From Thermoanaerobacterales bacterium 50_218 (lineage in GTDB: Bacteria > Bacillota > DSM-12270 > Thermacetogeniales > Thermacetogeniaceae), in assembly GCA_001508855.1 (NCBI GenBank), contig LGFL01000005.1:1-63969 (forward strand): a DNA stretch of 63,969 bases, read 5' to 3'. The position numbers and the translations under genes are program-made. This document shows positions 26,927 through 38,753 of this stretch, piece after piece; positions within the stretch are counted from its first letter, which is position 1; every line of letters begins with the position of its first letter. The notes below the pieces were generated by a model that did not search any database, had not been told where the DNA came from, and saw only the letters and a list, made by a program, of their open reading frames with translations.

Positions 26927-28195
26927 ATGAACGAGGTGCGGGATTTACTCTTGACTGACGAGGGACTGGCAGAGAAGGGGAGGCGAAAAATCGAGTGGGC
27001 CTGGAGAAAGATGCCTGTTCTCAGGCAGATTAAAGAGGCATGGGGGCGGGAGAAACCGCTTGATGGGGTTCGTATTGGGGCCTGCCTCCATGTTTCGGCG
27101 AAAACGGCCAATCTCGTCCGGGTACTGCGACACGGGGGTGCTGAAGTTTTTCTCTGTGCTTCTAACCCCTTGAGCACTCAGGATGATGTAGCTGCTGCTC
27201 TTAATGTTGTTTACGGAATTCCCACGTACGCCAAAAGGGGAGTAGATAAAGACACCTATTACCGCCAGATCTATGCTGTTCTCGACAAGGAGCCACAGGT
27301 AACCATCGATGATGGTGCTGATTTGGTCACAACTCTCCACAAAGAGAGACCGAGACAGGCCGAAAAGGTTATTGGAGGAACTGAAGAGACCACTACCGGG
27401 GTAATCAGGTTAAGGGCAATGGCGAACGAGGGAATCCTCAAATATCCTTTGATTGCTGTTAATGATGCCCAGACCAAGCACCTCTTTGATAACAGGTACG
27501 GAACAGGGCAATCGACCATCGATGGAATCCTTAGGGCGACTAATTACCTTCTTGCCGGTTCTGTTTTCGTTGTTGCCGGCTACGGCTGGTGTGGGCGAGG
27601 GATCGCCATGCGGGCGCGCGGGATGGGGGCAAAAGTAATTGTTGTGGAGACTAACCCCTTCCGTGCCCTCGAAGCAGTGATGGATGGCTACGAAGTTAGT
27701 GATATGAAGGGTGCTGCCAGTAAGGCTGACTTCATCGTTACTGCTACCGGGGACATCCATGTGTTGGGAAAACAACATTTTCCCTTCCTGAAGGATGGGG
27801 TGATCTTGGCCAATGCCGGGCACTTCAATGTAGAGATAGACATCCCGGCACTGGCGGCGATGGCCAAAAAGCGGCAGTTCGTTAGGGAAAATGTTGAGGA
27901 GTTTGTTCTTGGTGATGGCCGGAGAATCTATCTTTTGGCCGAGGGCAGGCTGGTTAACCTCGCCTGTGGAGAAGGTCACCCTGTTGAGGTGATGGACCTT
28001 AGTTTTGCCAACCAGGCGCTTTCTGCTGCTTGGCTTGTTCAGCAAAAAGGAAAGCTGGAGCCAGGGGTCTACAAAGTACCCCAAGAGATCGATGAAAGAG
28101 TTGCTCGCCTCAAACTAGCTGCCCTCGGTGTCCCCTTGGAAGAGCTTACCGATGAGCAGAAGGCCTACCTTTCTTCCTGGGAACTCGGCACTTGA
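26927..28195 (+). CDS. ahcY: Adenosylhomocysteinase
   Basis: 422 residues, ATG after GGGAGGAAAGG. Key segments: H-V-S-A-K-T-A-N-L near residue 50, E-E-T-T-T-G-V near residue 150, the NAD-binding G-Y-G-W-C-G-R-G near 218, and G-H-F-N-V-E-I near 300. It lacks the ~40-residue insertion of many bacterial forms, as in thermophile and archaeal-type enzymes. Splits S-adenosylhomocysteine into adenosine and homocysteine. An extended -10 (TGG-TATATT, 26886-26894) lies just upstream. Confidence 0.95.
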   Translation: MNEVRDLLLTDEGLAEKGRRKIEWAWRKMPVLRQIKEAWGREKPLDGVRIGACLHVSAKTANLVRVLRHGGAEVFLCASNPLSTQDDVAAALNVVYGIPTYAKRGVDKDTYYRQIYAVLDKEPQVTIDDGADLVTTLHKERPRQAEKVIGGTEETTTGVIRLRAMANEGILKYPLIAVNDAQTKHLFDNRYGTGQSTIDGILRATNYLLAGSVFVVAGYGWCGRGIAMRARGMGAKVIVVETNPFRALEAVMDGYEVSDMKGAASKADFIVTATGDIHVLGKQHFPFLKDGVILANAGHFNVEIDIPALAAMAKKRQFVRENVEEFVLGDGRRIYLLAEGRLVNLACGEGHPVEVMDLSFANQALSAAWLVQQKGKLEPGVYKVPQEIDERVARLKLAALGVPLEELTDEQKAYLSSWELGT

Positions 28196-28224
28196 GCAAC
28201 ATGGTGGGAGAAAGCGTTTGCCTG

Positions 28225-28233
28225 TGGTATAAT
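28225..28233 (+). promoter_or_regulatory. Extended -10 promoter before hpt
   Basis: TGG-TATAAT (28225-28233) in the gap between ahcY and hpt; no good -35 is seen. Start of transcription would be near 28240 and could serve hpt, guaA and the purine genes. Confidence 0.6.
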
Positions 28234-28271
28234 CAAGTTGTAAAATTGGGTCTTCAATTGGGGGTAGGGTT

Positions 28272-28850
28272 GTGGAAAAGCTTCAGGAATTGATTTCTGA
28301 GGATCAGTTGAAGGCAAAGGTGCGAGAACTTGCCGAGGTCATCAGCAAGGATTATGCAGGAAAAGAGCTATTGGTTATCGGTGTTCTGCGTGGTGCTTTT
28401 ATTTTTATGGCAGACCTGGTTAGGGAACTGAAAGTCCCGGTAACAGTTGATTTCATTGCTGTCTCAAGTTACGGAGATACCACTGAGAGCTCAGGTATTG
28501 TCAGGATCTTAAAAGACCTTGATGAAAACATCGAAGGACGCCATGTGTTGCTCGTTGAGGACATCGTTGACACCGGTCTTACCTTGAAGTATCTCTACGA
28601 ATACCTGCAAGCCCGAGACCCTGCCAGTTTGCGGGTTTGCACTCTCCTGGACAAGCCTGAAAGGCGCAAGGTAGAGTTCCAGCCCGACTATAACGGTTTT
28701 ACTATTCCTGATTATTTCGTTGTCGGCTATGGCCTCGATTGCGGCCAGCGCTACCGTAATCTCAAAGGGATTTACGTCTTTCACCCTGAGGCTCAGCCTG
28801 AGATTACCGGGACTGGTTCTCGTTCGAAAGAGGGGGTCCCGGAGTGTTAG
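28272..28850 (+). CDS. hpt: Hypoxanthine phosphoribosyltransferase
   Basis: 192 residues from a GTG. Type I phosphoribosyltransferase with the PRPP-binding [11 protein letters not shown] near residue 100, V-L-R-G-A-F-I-F near residue 38 and a C-terminal [11 protein letters not shown]. Salvages hypoxanthine and guanine using PRPP. The last ~15 residues form a Ser/Gly/Arg tail beyond the usual ~180. Overlaps guaA by 7 bases. Confidence 0.95.
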   Translation: MEKLQELISEDQLKAKVRELAEVISKDYAGKELLVIGVLRGAFIFMADLVRELKVPVTVDFIAVSSYGDTTESSGIVRILKDLDENIEGRHVLLVEDIVDTGLTLKYLYEYLQARDPASLRVCTLLDKPERRKVEFQPDYNGFTIPDYFVVGYGLDCGQRYRNLKGIYVFHPEAQPEITGTGSRSKEGVPEC

Positions 28851-30385
28851 GAGCACGGGACCTGGTTCTGATCATCGATTTCGGAGGCCAGTATACCCAG
28901 TTGATCGCCCGCAGGGTGCGGGAAGCGAGGGTCTACTGCGAAATCATTCCCTATTCTACCCCTCTGTCGGAGATCAAGAGCCGTAACCCGAAGGGGTTGA
29001 TCCTTTCTGGAGGGCCTGCAAGTGTTTATCTTCCGGATGCCCCGAAATGTGACCCTGGTTTGCTTCAAGGTGAGTTGCCTGTTCTGGGGATTTGCTACGG
29101 GATGCAGTTAATGGCCTATCTCCTTGGGGGTAAGGTGAAGCGAGGAGAAAAAAGGGAGTATGGGCTTGCCTGGTTGCAGGTAGTCGATAGCGAAGACCCG
29201 CTTTTCCGGGGACTCCCGACGGAGATGCAGGTCTGGATGAGTCATGGTGATCTGGTGGAAGAGGTTCCTCCTGGGTTTTCTGTGATTGCCTCCACATCCG
29301 ATACCCCGGTTGCTGCGATGGTTGACCACGGGCATCGCCTTTACGGAGTTCAGTTCCACCCCGAGGTGCACCACACCCCCAGGGGCAAAGAGATCCTCGA
29401 ACACTTCCTTTACGATGTCTGTGGTTGCCAAGGGGACTGGACGCCGAAATCATTCATCGAGGAACAGGTGAGGGAGATCCGGCAGACCGTCGGCCGGGGT
29501 CGGGTTATTGGTGCCTTGAGTGGAGGGGTTGACTCTGCGGTTGCAGCGACACTTGTGCACCGCGCTGTCGGTGACCAGCTTACGTGTATTTTTGTCGATC
29601 ATGGGCTCCTCCGCAAGGGTGAGAAGGAACAAGTGGAGAACTTTTTCAAGGAGAAGGTCGGGCTCAGCCTGGTGACTGTTGACGCCAGGGAGCGTTTTCT
29701 GAAAAAGCTCAAAGGGGTTGCCGACCCTGAGCAAAAGCGCCGTATCATTGGCCACGAGTTTATCCGTGTTTTCGAGGAAGAGGCTGCTCGCCTGGGAGAG
29801 GTAGAATTTCTTCTCCAGGGTACGCTTTATCCTGATGTCATTGAATCAGGGAGCCAGACTGCTGCGGTGATCAAAACACACCACAATGTCGGTGGGCTTC
29901 CTGAAAACCTCAAGTTTCGGCTTATTGAGCCTTTGCGCTGGCTTTTCAAAGATGAGGTGAGGAGAGTAGGTTTGGAGCTTGGCCTCCCCGAGGAGCTCGT
30001 CTGGCGCCAGCCCTTTCCAGGGCCAGGGCTGGCGGTGAGGATCCTGGGAGAGGTTACCGAGGAGAAGCTGGAGATCGTCAGAGAGGCTGACTGGATTGTC
30101 AGGGAAGAGATTACCCGCGCTGGTTTTGACCGACAGGTTTGGCAGTTTTTCGCGGTGCTACTCCCGATCAGAAGTGTCGGGGTGATGGGTGATGAACGCA
30201 CCTACGCCCATCCGGTGGTCGTTAGGGCGGTGACCAGTGAGGATGCGATGACTGCTGATTGGGCACGGCTTCCTCATGAACTTCTTGCCCGGATTTCGAC
30301 GAGGATCGTCAATGAGGTTGCTGGTGTTAACCGTGTCCTCTACGATATCACCTCAAAGCCACCAGCTACCATTGAGTGGGAGTAG
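28844..30385 (+). CDS. guaA: GMP synthase (glutamine-hydrolysing)
   Basis: 513 residues, GTG start inside the end of hpt. Class I glutamine amidotransferase domain with nucleophile G-I-C-Y-G-M-Q near residue 85 and H-P-E near 171, then an ATP pyrophosphatase domain (S-G-G-V-D-S near residue 226) and the C-terminal dimerisation domain ending in K-P-P-A-T-I-E-W-E. Converts XMP to GMP. Joins purine salvage (hpt) to the de novo genes downstream. Confidence 0.98.
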   Translation: MLGARDLVLIIDFGGQYTQLIARRVREARVYCEIIPYSTPLSEIKSRNPKGLILSGGPASVYLPDAPKCDPGLLQGELPVLGICYGMQLMAYLLGGKVKRGEKREYGLAWLQVVDSEDPLFRGLPTEMQVWMSHGDLVEEVPPGFSVIASTSDTPVAAMVDHGHRLYGVQFHPEVHHTPRGKEILEHFLYDVCGCQGDWTPKSFIEEQVREIRQTVGRGRVIGALSGGVDSAVAATLVHRAVGDQLTCIFVDHGLLRKGEKEQVENFFKEKVGLSLVTVDARERFLKKLKGVADPEQKRRIIGHEFIRVFEEEAARLGEVEFLLQGTLYPDVIESGSQTAAVIKTHHNVGGLPENLKFRLIEPLRWLFKDEVRRVGLELGLPEELVWRQPFPGPGLAVRILGEVTEEKLEIVREADWIVREEITRAGFDRQVWQFFAVLLPIRSVGVMGDERTYAHPVVVRAVTSEDAMTADWARLPHELLARISTRIVNEVAGVNRVLYDITSKPPATIEWE

Positions 30386-30395
30386 GTGGGAAGGG

Positions 30396-30920
30396 GTGCA
30401 GAAAGAGAAGGTGGTAGAAGAAAGGGTTCGCGTTGGCATTGTTCTCGGTAGTGACTCTGATTTCCAGGTGATGCAAGAGGCGGTTCGGGTTCTTCAGGAA
30501 TTCGGTGTGGGCTGTGAGGTGGTAGTTGCTTCTGCTCACCGCACCCCTCAGCGTGCTGCTGAGTACGCTCTCAAGGCCGAAGAGCGAGGGATAGAGGTGA
30601 TCATCGCCGGAGCTGGGATGGCAGCTCACCTGCCCGGTGTGTTGGCTTCCTATACCTGTCTACCAGTGATTGGGGTGCCTCTCCAGGGAAGTGCTCTTGG
30701 TGGTGTTGATGCTCTTTACTCCATTGTTCAGATGCCTCCTGGGGTGCCGGTGGCAACTGTGGCGATCAACGGTGCTCGCAATGCCGCTCTCCTGGCGGTC
30801 CAGATCCTGAGTCTGAAAGACCCGCACTTGCGGCAGAAGTTCCAGGCTTACAGAGAGAAGCTGGCGGTGAGTGTTGTTGAAAAATCGAAAAAAGTTCAAC
30901 AACTTCTCAGTAACTCCTGA
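30396..30920 (+). CDS. purE: PurE, N5-carboxyaminoimidazole ribonucleotide mutase
   Basis: 174 residues from the GTG at 30396; a second in-frame GTG at 30411 is possible. G-S-D-S-D-F-Q-V-M, S-A-H-R-T-P and A-G-A-G-M-A-A-H-L are the PurE signatures. No purK lies in the operon, so either purK is elsewhere or PurE carboxylates AIR directly with CO2 (class II behaviour); sequence inspection does not settle this. Confidence 0.95.
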   Translation: MQKEKVVEERVRVGIVLGSDSDFQVMQEAVRVLQEFGVGCEVVVASAHRTPQRAAEYALKAEERGIEVIIAGAGMAAHLPGVLASYTCLPVIGVPLQGSALGGVDALYSIVQMPPGVPVATVAINGARNAALLAVQILSLKDPHLRQKFQAYREKLAVSVVEKSKKVQQLLSNS

Positions 30921-30942
30921 TGAAAACAGGCGATGAATGAGA

Positions 30943-30976
30943 CCAGACGGGAAGGATAGAGCCTGTCTGGATTTTT
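30943..30976 (+). terminator. Intra-operon hairpin between purE and purB-purC
   Basis: CCAGACGGG (30943-30951) pairs with CCTGTCTGG (30962-30970) with one G-U pair and a 10-base loop, then ATTTTTCGTTT. It looks like an intrinsic terminator or attenuator placed just ahead of the AAGGAGG site of the next gene. Confidence 0.65.
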
Positions 30977-30998
30977 CGTTTCAAGGAGGTCTGATCTT

Positions 30999-33068
30999 GT
31001 GATCGAGAGATATACCCTCCCAGAGATGAAAGAGCTCTGGTCACCGCAAAATCGCTATCAGAAGTGGCTGGAAATCGAGATCCTGGCCTGTGAGGCCTGG
31101 GCGGAACTCGGAAGGGTACCAGCCTCAGCAGTGGAAACGATCAAGAAGAAGGCGAGCTTTGACCTTGCACGAATCGCTGAAATCGAAGAAGTAACCAAAC
31201 ACGATGTCATTGCTTTCGTCAGTTGCGTTGCCGAGTCTGTTGGTGATCAAGGCAAGTATCTTCACCTAGGGCTGACCTCTTACGATGTCGTTGATACTGC
31301 CTTGTCTCTGCTGATGCGGGACGCCCTGGAGATCATTCTGGAAGCCTTGGACAGGCTCCTGGAGTTGTTGAAAGAGAAGGCATTGGTTTATAAAGATACC
31401 GTGATGATCGGCCGCACCCACGGTGTCCATGCCGAACCGATTACTCTCGGTCTCAAGTTTGCCCTCTGGTATTGCGAACTTCAGCGTGCCCGCCGGCGCT
31501 TGGAAAGAGCGAAAGAGGTGATCAGTGTCGGCCGGCTTTCGGGAGCAGTGGGGACTTATGCCCACATTGACCCTTATGTCGAAGCATACGTCTGCAGGAA
31601 GCTTGGGCTGAAGCCTGCAAAGATTTCCACACAGGTGCTCCAGCGTGACCGTCATGCTGAGTATCTCAACGCCCTTGCTGTCACTGCCACCTCTTTAGAA
31701 AAGTTTGCCGTCGAGATCAGGCACCTCCAGCGCACCGAGGTTCTCGAAATGGAAGAAGGTTTTGCCAAAGGGCAGAAAGGCTCCTCGGCAATGCCTCACA
31801 AGCGCAACCCGATCACCTGTGAGCGTCTCAGTGGCTTGGCCCGGGTTGTGCGGGGGAACGCCCTGGCCGCCCTTGAAAACATCCCTCTCTGGCACGAACG
31901 AGACATTTCCCATTCGTCAGTGGAACGGATCATCATTCCTGATAGCACCACCTTGCTCCACTACATGATCGTCAAGTTTGCCGAAATTGTTCAGGGATTG
32001 CAGGTATATCCGGAACGGATGAAAAAAAACCTCCAACTGACGAAGGGCTTGATCTTCAGCCAGCGTTTGCTCCTGGCGCTCGTGGAAAAAGGGTTGCTGC
32101 GGGAAGAGGCCTATGCTCTCGTGCAGCGTCAGGCACTTCAGGCCTGGCCTGAGGGCGATTTTCGGGAGTTGGTGAAAGGTGACCCAGAAATCGGTAAACA
32201 CCTTTCTTCTGAGGAAATTGAGGCTCTCTTTGATTACAAGCCTTACCTGGAAAATACTGACTACATCTTCTGGAAGGCCGGTCTGAGTGATCCTCCTATC
32301 CGGAAGTGGGAAGAAAAAATCAGGACAAGACTGGTTTCTCCAAAGAAAGAAGTGGAGAAGCAGGAACTTGTCTACGAAGGAAAGGCCAAGAAGGTCTACA
32401 GCACCTCGGAGCCCAATCTTTATTTAATGGAGTTTAAGGATGAAGCAACAGCGTTTGATGGACTGAAGAAAGAGGAGATCCCAGGCAAAGGAAGGCTTAA
32501 TAATCTGATCTCTGCTCACCTTTTTGCTCTCCTGGAGTGCGCCGGAATGGCTACCCACTTCGTCAGTCTGGTCAGTGAAAAGGAGATGCTTGTGCGGAGA
32601 GTAGAGGTCCTTCCCCTGGAGGTCATCGTGCGCAACCTGGTTGCTGGGAGTATGGCCAAAAGGTTGGGACTGCCTGAAGGGAAGGAACTCTCTCGTCCCC
32701 TTGTGAGCTTTTGCTACAAGTCAGATCAACTCCATGACCCCTTGCTGACAGAGGAAGAAATCATCGCCCTGGAGCTGGCAACACCGGATCAGATCACTGC
32801 TTTGAAGGAGATTTCTTTGAAGTGCAACCAAGTCCTCAGAGCCTATTTCCAGACGAGGGGGATTTTGCTTGTTGACTTCAAACTGGAATTTGGTTTTGAT
32901 CATCGTGGAGAACTCCTTCTTGTGGATGAGATTTCTCCCGACACCTGCAGGTTGTGGGATCTGGAGACTAGTGAAAAACTGGACAAGGACCGCTTCCGGC
33001 GAGATCTTGGAGACCTGGTATCCGGGTACCAGAAGGTCTGGCAGAGGATGCAAGGAGGGGAAGGTTAG
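30999..33068 (+). CDS. purB: Fused adenylosuccinate lyase - SAICAR synthetase (PurB-PurC)
   Basis: 689 residues without an internal stop, GTG start after AAGGAGG. Residues 1-~435 are a full adenylosuccinate lyase ([16 protein letters not shown], signature [11 protein letters not shown] near 261-271). After a Lys/Glu-rich linker (~436-455) comes a full SAICAR synthetase ([35 protein letters not shown]). PurC makes SAICAR and PurB cleaves it, so the fusion joins consecutive steps. In Bacillus purB and purC are adjacent in this order as separate genes. A GTG at codon 452 could in principle restart translation, but it lacks a ribosome site. Confidence 0.94.
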   Translation: MIERYTLPEMKELWSPQNRYQKWLEIEILACEAWAELGRVPASAVETIKKKASFDLARIAEIEEVTKHDVIAFVSCVAESVGDQGKYLHLGLTSYDVVDTALSLLMRDALEIILEALDRLLELLKEKALVYKDTVMIGRTHGVHAEPITLGLKFALWYCELQRARRRLERAKEVISVGRLSGAVGTYAHIDPYVEAYVCRKLGLKPAKISTQVLQRDRHAEYLNALAVTATSLEKFAVEIRHLQRTEVLEMEEGFAKGQKGSSAMPHKRNPITCERLSGLARVVRGNALAALENIPLWHERDISHSSVERIIIPDSTTLLHYMIVKFAEIVQGLQVYPERMKKNLQLTKGLIFSQRLLLALVEKGLLREEAYALVQRQALQAWPEGDFRELVKGDPEIGKHLSSEEIEALFDYKPYLENTDYIFWKAGLSDPPIRKWEEKIRTRLVSPKKEVEKQELVYEGKAKKVYSTSEPNLYLMEFKDEATAFDGLKKEEIPGKGRLNNLISAHLFALLECAGMATHFVSLVSEKEMLVRRVEVLPLEVIVRNLVAGSMAKRLGLPEGKELSRPLVSFCYKSDQLHDPLLTEEEIIALELATPDQITALKEISLKCNQVLRAYFQTRGILLVDFKLEFGFDHRGELLLVDEISPDTCRLWDLETSEKLDKDRFRRDLGDLVSGYQKVWQRMQGGEG

Positions 33069-33323
33069 TTGTTTCAAGCACGGATCTTCGTTACGTTGAA
33101 AGACGGGGTCCTTGACCCTCAGGGAGCTGCTGTCAAAACTGCGCTTACCAGCCTTGGTTACGAGAGAGTCGCCGATGTGCGTGTTGGCAAGTACATCGTT
33201 CTTTCCCTCGGACACAGCAACAGAGAGGAAGCAGAAAAGGAAGTCCGCGAGATGTGTGAGCGCTTGCTGGCCAACCCAGTGATCGAGAATTACTTTTTCG
33301 AACTGCAGGAGGTTTCCTCATGA
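33069..33323 (+). CDS. purS: FGAM synthase subunit PurS
   Basis: 84 residues from a TTG that directly follows the purB-purC stop. G-V-L-D-P-Q-G and the C-terminal [10 protein letters not shown] are PurS signatures. PurS bridges PurQ and PurL in the three-part FGAM synthase. Overlaps purQ by 4 bases. Confidence 0.95.
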   Translation: MFQARIFVTLKDGVLDPQGAAVKTALTSLGYERVADVRVGKYIVLSLGHSNREEAEKEVREMCERLLANPVIENYFFELQEVSS

Positions 33324-34042
33324 GATTCGGGATTGTTGTTTTTCCTGGTTCTAACTGTGATATGGACTGCTATCATGTGATTGACCAGGTTCTCGGTCAC
33401 CCTGTTTCCTACATCTGGCACCAGGAAAAAGATCTCACAGGTTTTGACTGCATCATCCTGCCTGGCGGTTTTTCCTATGGTGACTACCTGCGAAGTGGAG
33501 CAATCGCCCGCTTTTCGCCTGTAATGGAGGCAGTGGCCGAGTTTGCCGCAAAAGGTGGTCTCGTGCTGGGGATCTGCAATGGTTTTCAGATCCTCCTGGA
33601 GGCAGGCCTGCTTCCTGGGGCAATGATGCGCAACAACTGCCTGCAGTTTCGCTGCCAGGACGTTTACCTGAAAGTAGAGACCAACGAGACCCCTTTTACC
33701 AACATCTACCGAGCGGGAGAGGTCATTAGAATGCCTATCGCCCACGGTGAAGGTAATTACTACGCTGCTCCAGAAGCCTTAGCTGAACTCGAAGAGAACG
33801 GACAGGTGGTTTTCCGGTACTGCACTCCTGGTGGGGAAGTGACAACTGAGGCTAACCCCAATGGTTCCTGCAACAACATTGCCGGTATTTGCAATAAGGA
33901 GAGAAATGTTTTGGGACTGATGCCTCATCCCGAGCGCTGTGCGGAAGAAATTTTAGGGAACACTGATGGAAAAAAACTGTTCCTGTCCATCCTTTCCTGG
34001 TGGGAAGGCCAGCGGTGTGAGGAGGTGCTGGGGTGTGGCTGA
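33320..34042 (+). CDS. purQ: FGAM synthase subunit PurQ (glutaminase)
   Basis: 240 residues, ATG. Class I amidotransferase: F-P-G-S-N-C-D at the start, nucleophile G-I-C-N-G-F-Q near residue 93, and M-P-H-P-E-R near 202. Supplies ammonia to PurL. Overlaps purL by 8 bases. Confidence 0.97.
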   Translation: MRFGIVVFPGSNCDMDCYHVIDQVLGHPVSYIWHQEKDLTGFDCIILPGGFSYGDYLRSGAIARFSPVMEAVAEFAAKGGLVLGICNGFQILLEAGLLPGAMMRNNCLQFRCQDVYLKVETNETPFTNIYRAGEVIRMPIAHGEGNYYAAPEALAELEENGQVVFRYCTPGGEVTTEANPNGSCNNIAGICNKERNVLGLMPHPERCAEEILGNTDGKKLFLSILSWWEGQRCEEVLGCG

Positions 34043-36242
34043 ACAGAAGCCGCTCTGGAAAGAAATGGGGTTAACTGCTGAGGAATACCAGCGGATCTGC
34101 GAGCTTCTCGGACGAGAGCCAAACTACGTGGAAACAGGAATGTTTGCTGTACTCTGGTCGGAGCACTGCGCTTATAAGAATTCCCGCCCTGTGCTGAAGC
34201 TTTTCCCCACCTCAGGGCCACAGGTCCTCCAGGGTCCTGGGGAAAATGCCGGGGTTGTCGATATCGGTGATGGCCAGGCTGTTGTCTTCAAGATCGAGAG
34301 CCACAACCACCCTTCAGCAATTGAGCCTTACCAGGGGGCTGCTACCGGAGTCGGGGGGATTGTCAGGGACATCTTCGCGATGGGTGCCCGCCCGATCGCC
34401 ATCCTCAATTCTCTGCGTTTCGGGACACTCGAAAGTCCCAGAGTCCGCTACCTTTTCGGTGGGGTTGTTTCTGGAATTGCTGATTACGGCAACTGTCTGG
34501 GAATCCCTACAGTTGGTGGAGAGGTTTACTTTCATCCCAGCTACAATGATAACCCGTTGGTCAATGCCATGTGTGTCGGTCTTGTGGAACACGATCAGAT
34601 CAAGCGCGGCCGCGCTTCTGGGGTAGGCAACCCGGTGATGCTGGTAGGGGCACCGACAGGAAGGGATGGCATCCATGGCGCTACCTTCGCTTCAGAGGAA
34701 TTAAGTGAGGAAAGTGAAGATCGCCGTCCCGCTGTTCAGGTCGGAGACCCGTTTATGGAAAAGCTCCTCATTGAGGCCTGCCTGGAAGTGATTCAGACAG
34801 GGTGTGTGGTTGGGATCCAGGACCTTGGTGCTGCTGGTCTCACGAGTGCTTGCGCCGAAACTGCTGCTCGGGCGGGAACAGGTATTGAAATCGATGTTTC
34901 TCTCGTCCCCAGACGGGAGGAAGGAATGACCCCTTATGAAGTGATGCTGTCCGAATCCCAGGAACGCATGTTGCTGATTCCTGAACAAGGCAAGGAAGAA
35001 CTCGTTCAGCAGATTTTCCACAAATGGGGACTCAATGCCGTTGTTATCGGCAGGGTCACAGGAGACGGAATTTTCCGCGTCAAGGAAGGAGGCAACCTGG
35101 TTGCCGAGGTGCCTGTCAAGGCGCTTACCGAGGAAGCACCAGTTTATTACCGAACTCCGCGGGTACCCGAATATTACGAAAAGTGTCGCTACTGGCCTGT
35201 TGAACGGTTGCCTGTTCCCGAGGACTTCAATAAGGTTTTGCTGACGCTTCTGGAGCACCCTACCATTGCCAGCAAGGAGTGGGTCTACAGGCAGTACGAC
35301 CACATGGTGCTGATCAACACTGTTTTGCGGCCTGGTGGAGATGCTGCTGTCCTCCGGATCAAGGGCACGAAAAAGGGGATTGGTTTGACTACCGATGGTA
35401 ATTCTCGTTACTGCTACCTCGATCCCTACCTGGGAGGAATGATTGCCGTAGCCGAGGCTGCCAGGAACCTCTCCTGCGTTGGAGCCAAGCCGTTGGGCCT
35501 TACTGACTGCCTAAATTTCGGGAATCCCGAGAAACCGGAAATCTTTTGGCAGTTCCAGGAAGTCGTCAAGGGGATGAGTGAGGCCTGCAAAGTTTTGGAG
35601 ATTCCTGTTGTCAGTGGTAATGTCAGTTTCTACAATGAAACTGAGGGTGTAGCCGTTTATCCGACTCCTGTTGTTGGAATGGTGGGCCTACTATCTGATG
35701 TCACCAAGTATTGCTCACCAGGATTTAAGGAACCTGGCGACCACATCGTGCTCCTGGGGCCTCTGACTGGACACCTGGGGGCAAGCGAATACCTGGCAGT
35801 AATCCACGGTTGCGAAGCAGGACCTGTTCCGGAAATCGACCTCTTGCAGGAAAAAGCGGTGCAAGACTGCTGCCGGGAGTTGATCAACCAGGGTCTGGTG
35901 AAATCGGCGCACGACTGTTCTGAAGGGGGTCTTGCGGTAGCCCTTGCTGAGTGCTGTATTGCCGGAGGAATCGGTGCCAACCTGGAACTGGAGATTGAGG
36001 GACGGGAAGACGCCTTTCTCTTTGGAGAAGTGCAGTCACGGATCGTCATTACCTGTGTTCCTCGGCACCTGGAAAAAGTACGGGAAGTGGCCAGGAGTTT
36101 CGGGGTTCCTGTGCGCCTTCTGGGAAGGGTAGGAGGGAAACGGCTTCTCATTCGGGATCTTCGGGGGAGGGTATTGGTAGATCTGGTGGTGAAGGAGATG
36201 GAGGAGAAGTGGAGAGGAAGTCTTTCCAAAGCGATGGGCTAA
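34035..36242 (+). CDS. purL: FGAM synthase subunit PurL
   Basis: 735 residues from the GTG at 34035, 9 bases after GGAGG. Small-type PurL (without glutaminase domain): [10 protein letters not shown] near residue 40, K-I-E-S-H-N-H-P-S near 93, two AIRS-like halves, and a second ATP-related D-G-N-S-R region near residue 455. Forms FGAM from FGAR, ATP and ammonia together with PurS and PurQ. Confidence 0.97.
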   Translation: MAEQKPLWKEMGLTAEEYQRICELLGREPNYVETGMFAVLWSEHCAYKNSRPVLKLFPTSGPQVLQGPGENAGVVDIGDGQAVVFKIESHNHPSAIEPYQGAATGVGGIVRDIFAMGARPIAILNSLRFGTLESPRVRYLFGGVVSGIADYGNCLGIPTVGGEVYFHPSYNDNPLVNAMCVGLVEHDQIKRGRASGVGNPVMLVGAPTGRDGIHGATFASEELSEESEDRRPAVQVGDPFMEKLLIEACLEVIQTGCVVGIQDLGAAGLTSACAETAARAGTGIEIDVSLVPRREEGMTPYEVMLSESQERMLLIPEQGKEELVQQIFHKWGLNAVVIGRVTGDGIFRVKEGGNLVAEVPVKALTEEAPVYYRTPRVPEYYEKCRYWPVERLPVPEDFNKVLLTLLEHPTIASKEWVYRQYDHMVLINTVLRPGGDAAVLRIKGTKKGIGLTTDGNSRYCYLDPYLGGMIAVAEAARNLSCVGAKPLGLTDCLNFGNPEKPEIFWQFQEVVKGMSEACKVLEIPVVSGNVSFYNETEGVAVYPTPVVGMVGLLSDVTKYCSPGFKEPGDHIVLLGPLTGHLGASEYLAVIHGCEAGPVPEIDLLQEKAVQDCCRELINQGLVKSAHDCSEGGLAVALAECCIAGGIGANLELEIEGREDAFLFGEVQSRIVITCVPRHLEKVREVARSFGVPVRLLGRVGGKRLLIRDLRGRVLVDLVVKEMEEKWRGSLSKAMG

Positions 36243-37633
36243 ACGATAAACCCCGTGAGGCCTGTGGTGTTTTTGGGATCTACGGGCCAGGGCTGGATGT
36301 TTCTCGGATTACTTATTACGGTCTTTATGCTCTCCAGCACCGTGGTCAGGAAAGTGCCGGAATTGCCGTCAGTGATGGCTGCAAGATCAGGTGTCAGCGG
36401 GGAATGGGTTTGGTCAGCGAGGTTTTCCATGAAGAAGACCTGGAAAAGCTCACTGGCCATCTGGCGGTTGGTCATGTTCGTTATTCCACTTCTGGAGAAA
36501 GCAGTATCGAGAACGCCCAACCCCTTGTTTTCCATTCTCGCCAGGGGATGATTGCCCTTGCTCACAACGGGAACTTGACCAATTACAAAGAACTCCGCAG
36601 GAAACTGGCGGAAGAGGGCGTTGTTTTCCAGACCGACTCTGATAGTGAGTTGTTTGTCTGCATCCTTGCCCGCTCCAGTAATGGTAACCTGATCGAAGGG
36701 ATCCTGAAAACGATGGATGAGGTCCGGGGTGCGTATTCGCTGATCATCATGACTGAGAAGCAACTCTACGGGATCAGGGATCCCTTTGGAGTGCGTCCTT
36801 TGTGCCTCGGCCGGGTGGATGGGGGGTATGTTCTTGCTTCTGAATCCTGTGCCCTTGATACCATCGGAGCGCAGTTTATCCGTGACCTTGACCCTGGAGA
36901 AGTGGTTGTCATCGACGACAATGGGATCACCGCGTTTAAACAGCTCTCTCCTTCCAGACGTGCCCTCTGTATCTTCGAGTTCGTTTACTTTGCGAGACCG
37001 GACAGTGTCATTGATGGCCTCAATGTTCAAAAGGCGCGCTTAAGCTTGGGCAGGGAACTCGCCCGCGAGTATCCCCTTGATGCCGATTTGGTGATTCCAG
37101 TGCCTGATTCCGGCACCAGTGCTGCCCTTGCTTATGCCAGCGTGAGGGGGATCCCATTTTGCGAAGGATTAATCAAGAACAGGTATGTCGGCCGGACGTT
37201 TATCAAGCCCGACCAGGCGATGCGTGACCTTGGGGTGCGCCTGAAGTTGAACCCTGTCAGAGAGGTTCTGGAAGGGAAAAAAGTGGTGATGATCGATGAC
37301 TCTATTGTGCGGGGGACGACCTCACGGAAGATCGTCCAGATGATCCGTGATGCCGGGGCGAAAGAGGTGCATCTCTTGGTCAGTTCACCTCCTATCCTTT
37401 ATCCGTGTTACTACGGGATTGATACTTCCAGAAGGGGAGAACTGATTGCTGCTACGCACGACCTCTCTGAGATCAAGGAAATGATCGGGGCAGACAGCCT
37501 TAACTACCTGAGCCTCGATGGTCTTTTTGCGGCAATGGCTCCACTTGCTCCTCAGGATTTCTGTGTTGCCTGTTTCAACGGGCTTTACCCCATTGAGGTT
37601 CCTTTTTGCCAAAAAGAGAGGGTTGATTCTTGA
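36209..37633 (+). CDS. purF: Amidophosphoribosyltransferase
   Basis: 474 residues, GTG inside the end of purL with GGAGGAG ahead. A short propeptide precedes the nucleophile in [13 protein letters not shown] loop [12 protein letters not shown] near residue 355. The C-terminal F-C-V-A-C-F pair and other cysteines suggest the 4Fe-4S, oxygen-labile Bacillus-type enzyme. First committed step of purine synthesis. Confidence 0.97.
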   Translation: MERKSFQSDGLNDKPREACGVFGIYGPGLDVSRITYYGLYALQHRGQESAGIAVSDGCKIRCQRGMGLVSEVFHEEDLEKLTGHLAVGHVRYSTSGESSIENAQPLVFHSRQGMIALAHNGNLTNYKELRRKLAEEGVVFQTDSDSELFVCILARSSNGNLIEGILKTMDEVRGAYSLIIMTEKQLYGIRDPFGVRPLCLGRVDGGYVLASESCALDTIGAQFIRDLDPGEVVVIDDNGITAFKQLSPSRRALCIFEFVYFARPDSVIDGLNVQKARLSLGRELAREYPLDADLVIPVPDSGTSAALAYASVRGIPFCEGLIKNRYVGRTFIKPDQAMRDLGVRLKLNPVREVLEGKKVVMIDDSIVRGTTSRKIVQMIRDAGAKEVHLLVSSPPILYPCYYGIDTSRRGELIAATHDLSEIKEMIGADSLNYLSLDGLFAAMAPLAPQDFCVACFNGLYPIEVPFCQKERVDS

Positions 37634-37650
37634 AAAAGGAGTCTGATGTG

Positions 37651-38709
37651 ATGGTTGAGGAAAAAGGTGGCCGAGACTCTGCTTACAGAGAAGCTGGCGT
37701 TGACATAGATGCCGGGAACAGGGCAGTCGACCTCTTCAAGAAACACGCTGCCAGCACCTGGGGCAAAGATGTCCTCGCAGGTATCGGGGGTTTTGCCGGC
37801 CTCTATGCTTTTGATTGTCGGGACTACAAGTCACCTGTGCTTGTTACTGGCACTGATGGTGTTGGCACCAAACTGAAGATCGCCCAGATGATGCGGAGGC
37901 ATGAGACTGTAGGCATTGATTTAGTGGCGATGTGTGTCAACGATATCCTCGTTTGTGGTGCCAAACCATTATTTTTTCTCGATTATTTTGCCTGTGGAAA
38001 ACTGGATCCCGAGCAGGCTGCAGCAGTTGTCTCCGGAGTTGCTGCTGGGTGTCGTGAGGCTGGTTGTGCCCTGATCGGTGGGGAGACCGCAGAAATGCCC
38101 GGATTCTACCAGGAGGGGGAATACGACCTGGCAGGTTTTGTGGTCGGTGTTGTCGATAAAGAAGAGATCTGGGATGGCAGAGATGTCTGTGCTGGGGACG
38201 TGGTCCTCGGGCTTGCCTCCTCAGGACTGCACAGCAACGGCTACAGCCTCGTGCGACACCTCTTTTTGGAGAAGGCAGGCTACCAACTGGAAACCTTTTT
38301 CCCGGATTTGGGGAAAACTCTTGGTGAGGAGTTGTTGACTCCGACGCGGATCTACGTCAGAAGTGTTCTCCAGGCTAAGAAAAGGTTCGGGAAAAGCAAA
38401 GCGATCAAAGCAGCTGCCCACATCACCGGTGGAGGGCTTGTAGAGAACATTCCACGGGTGTTACCTTCCGGGCTCGGTGTTGTTTTGAGACAAGGAAGCT
38501 GGTCAGTGCCTCCGGTCTTCAGGCTGATCCAGAGAACCGGTGTTGTTTCTCCGGAGGAGATGTTTAGGGTCTTTAATATGGGCATCGGATTCGTGCTCAT
38601 TGTTGACCCGGGGGATGCTGAAAAAATCGCTGGTTTCCTCGAGGATTTGGGAGAAAAGGTTTATTTTATTGGAAAAGTAGAACCTGGTTCTGGGGTCAAG
38701 ATCGAGTAG
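37651..38709 (+). CDS. purM: AIR synthetase
   Basis: 352 residues from the ATG at 37651, 9 bases after AAGGAG; the frame is open back to a TTG at 37630. Motifs: [23 protein letters not shown] near residue 67, [10 protein letters not shown] near 145 and H-I-T-G-G-G near 260. Closes the imidazole ring (FGAM to AIR). Confidence 0.97.
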   Translation: MVEEKGGRDSAYREAGVDIDAGNRAVDLFKKHAASTWGKDVLAGIGGFAGLYAFDCRDYKSPVLVTGTDGVGTKLKIAQMMRRHETVGIDLVAMCVNDILVCGAKPLFFLDYFACGKLDPEQAAAVVSGVAAGCREAGCALIGGETAEMPGFYQEGEYDLAGFVVGVVDKEEIWDGRDVCAGDVVLGLASSGLHSNGYSLVRHLFLEKAGYQLETFFPDLGKTLGEELLTPTRIYVRSVLQAKKRFGKSKAIKAAAHITGGGLVENIPRVLPSGLGVVLRQGSWSVPPVFRLIQRTGVVSPEEMFRVFNMGIGFVLIVDPGDAEKIAGFLEDLGEKVYFIGKVEPGSGVKIE

Positions 38710-38753
38710 GACATAATGGACTAAGCTGTTTTCAAAGGAGAGGATTGCCCTTG

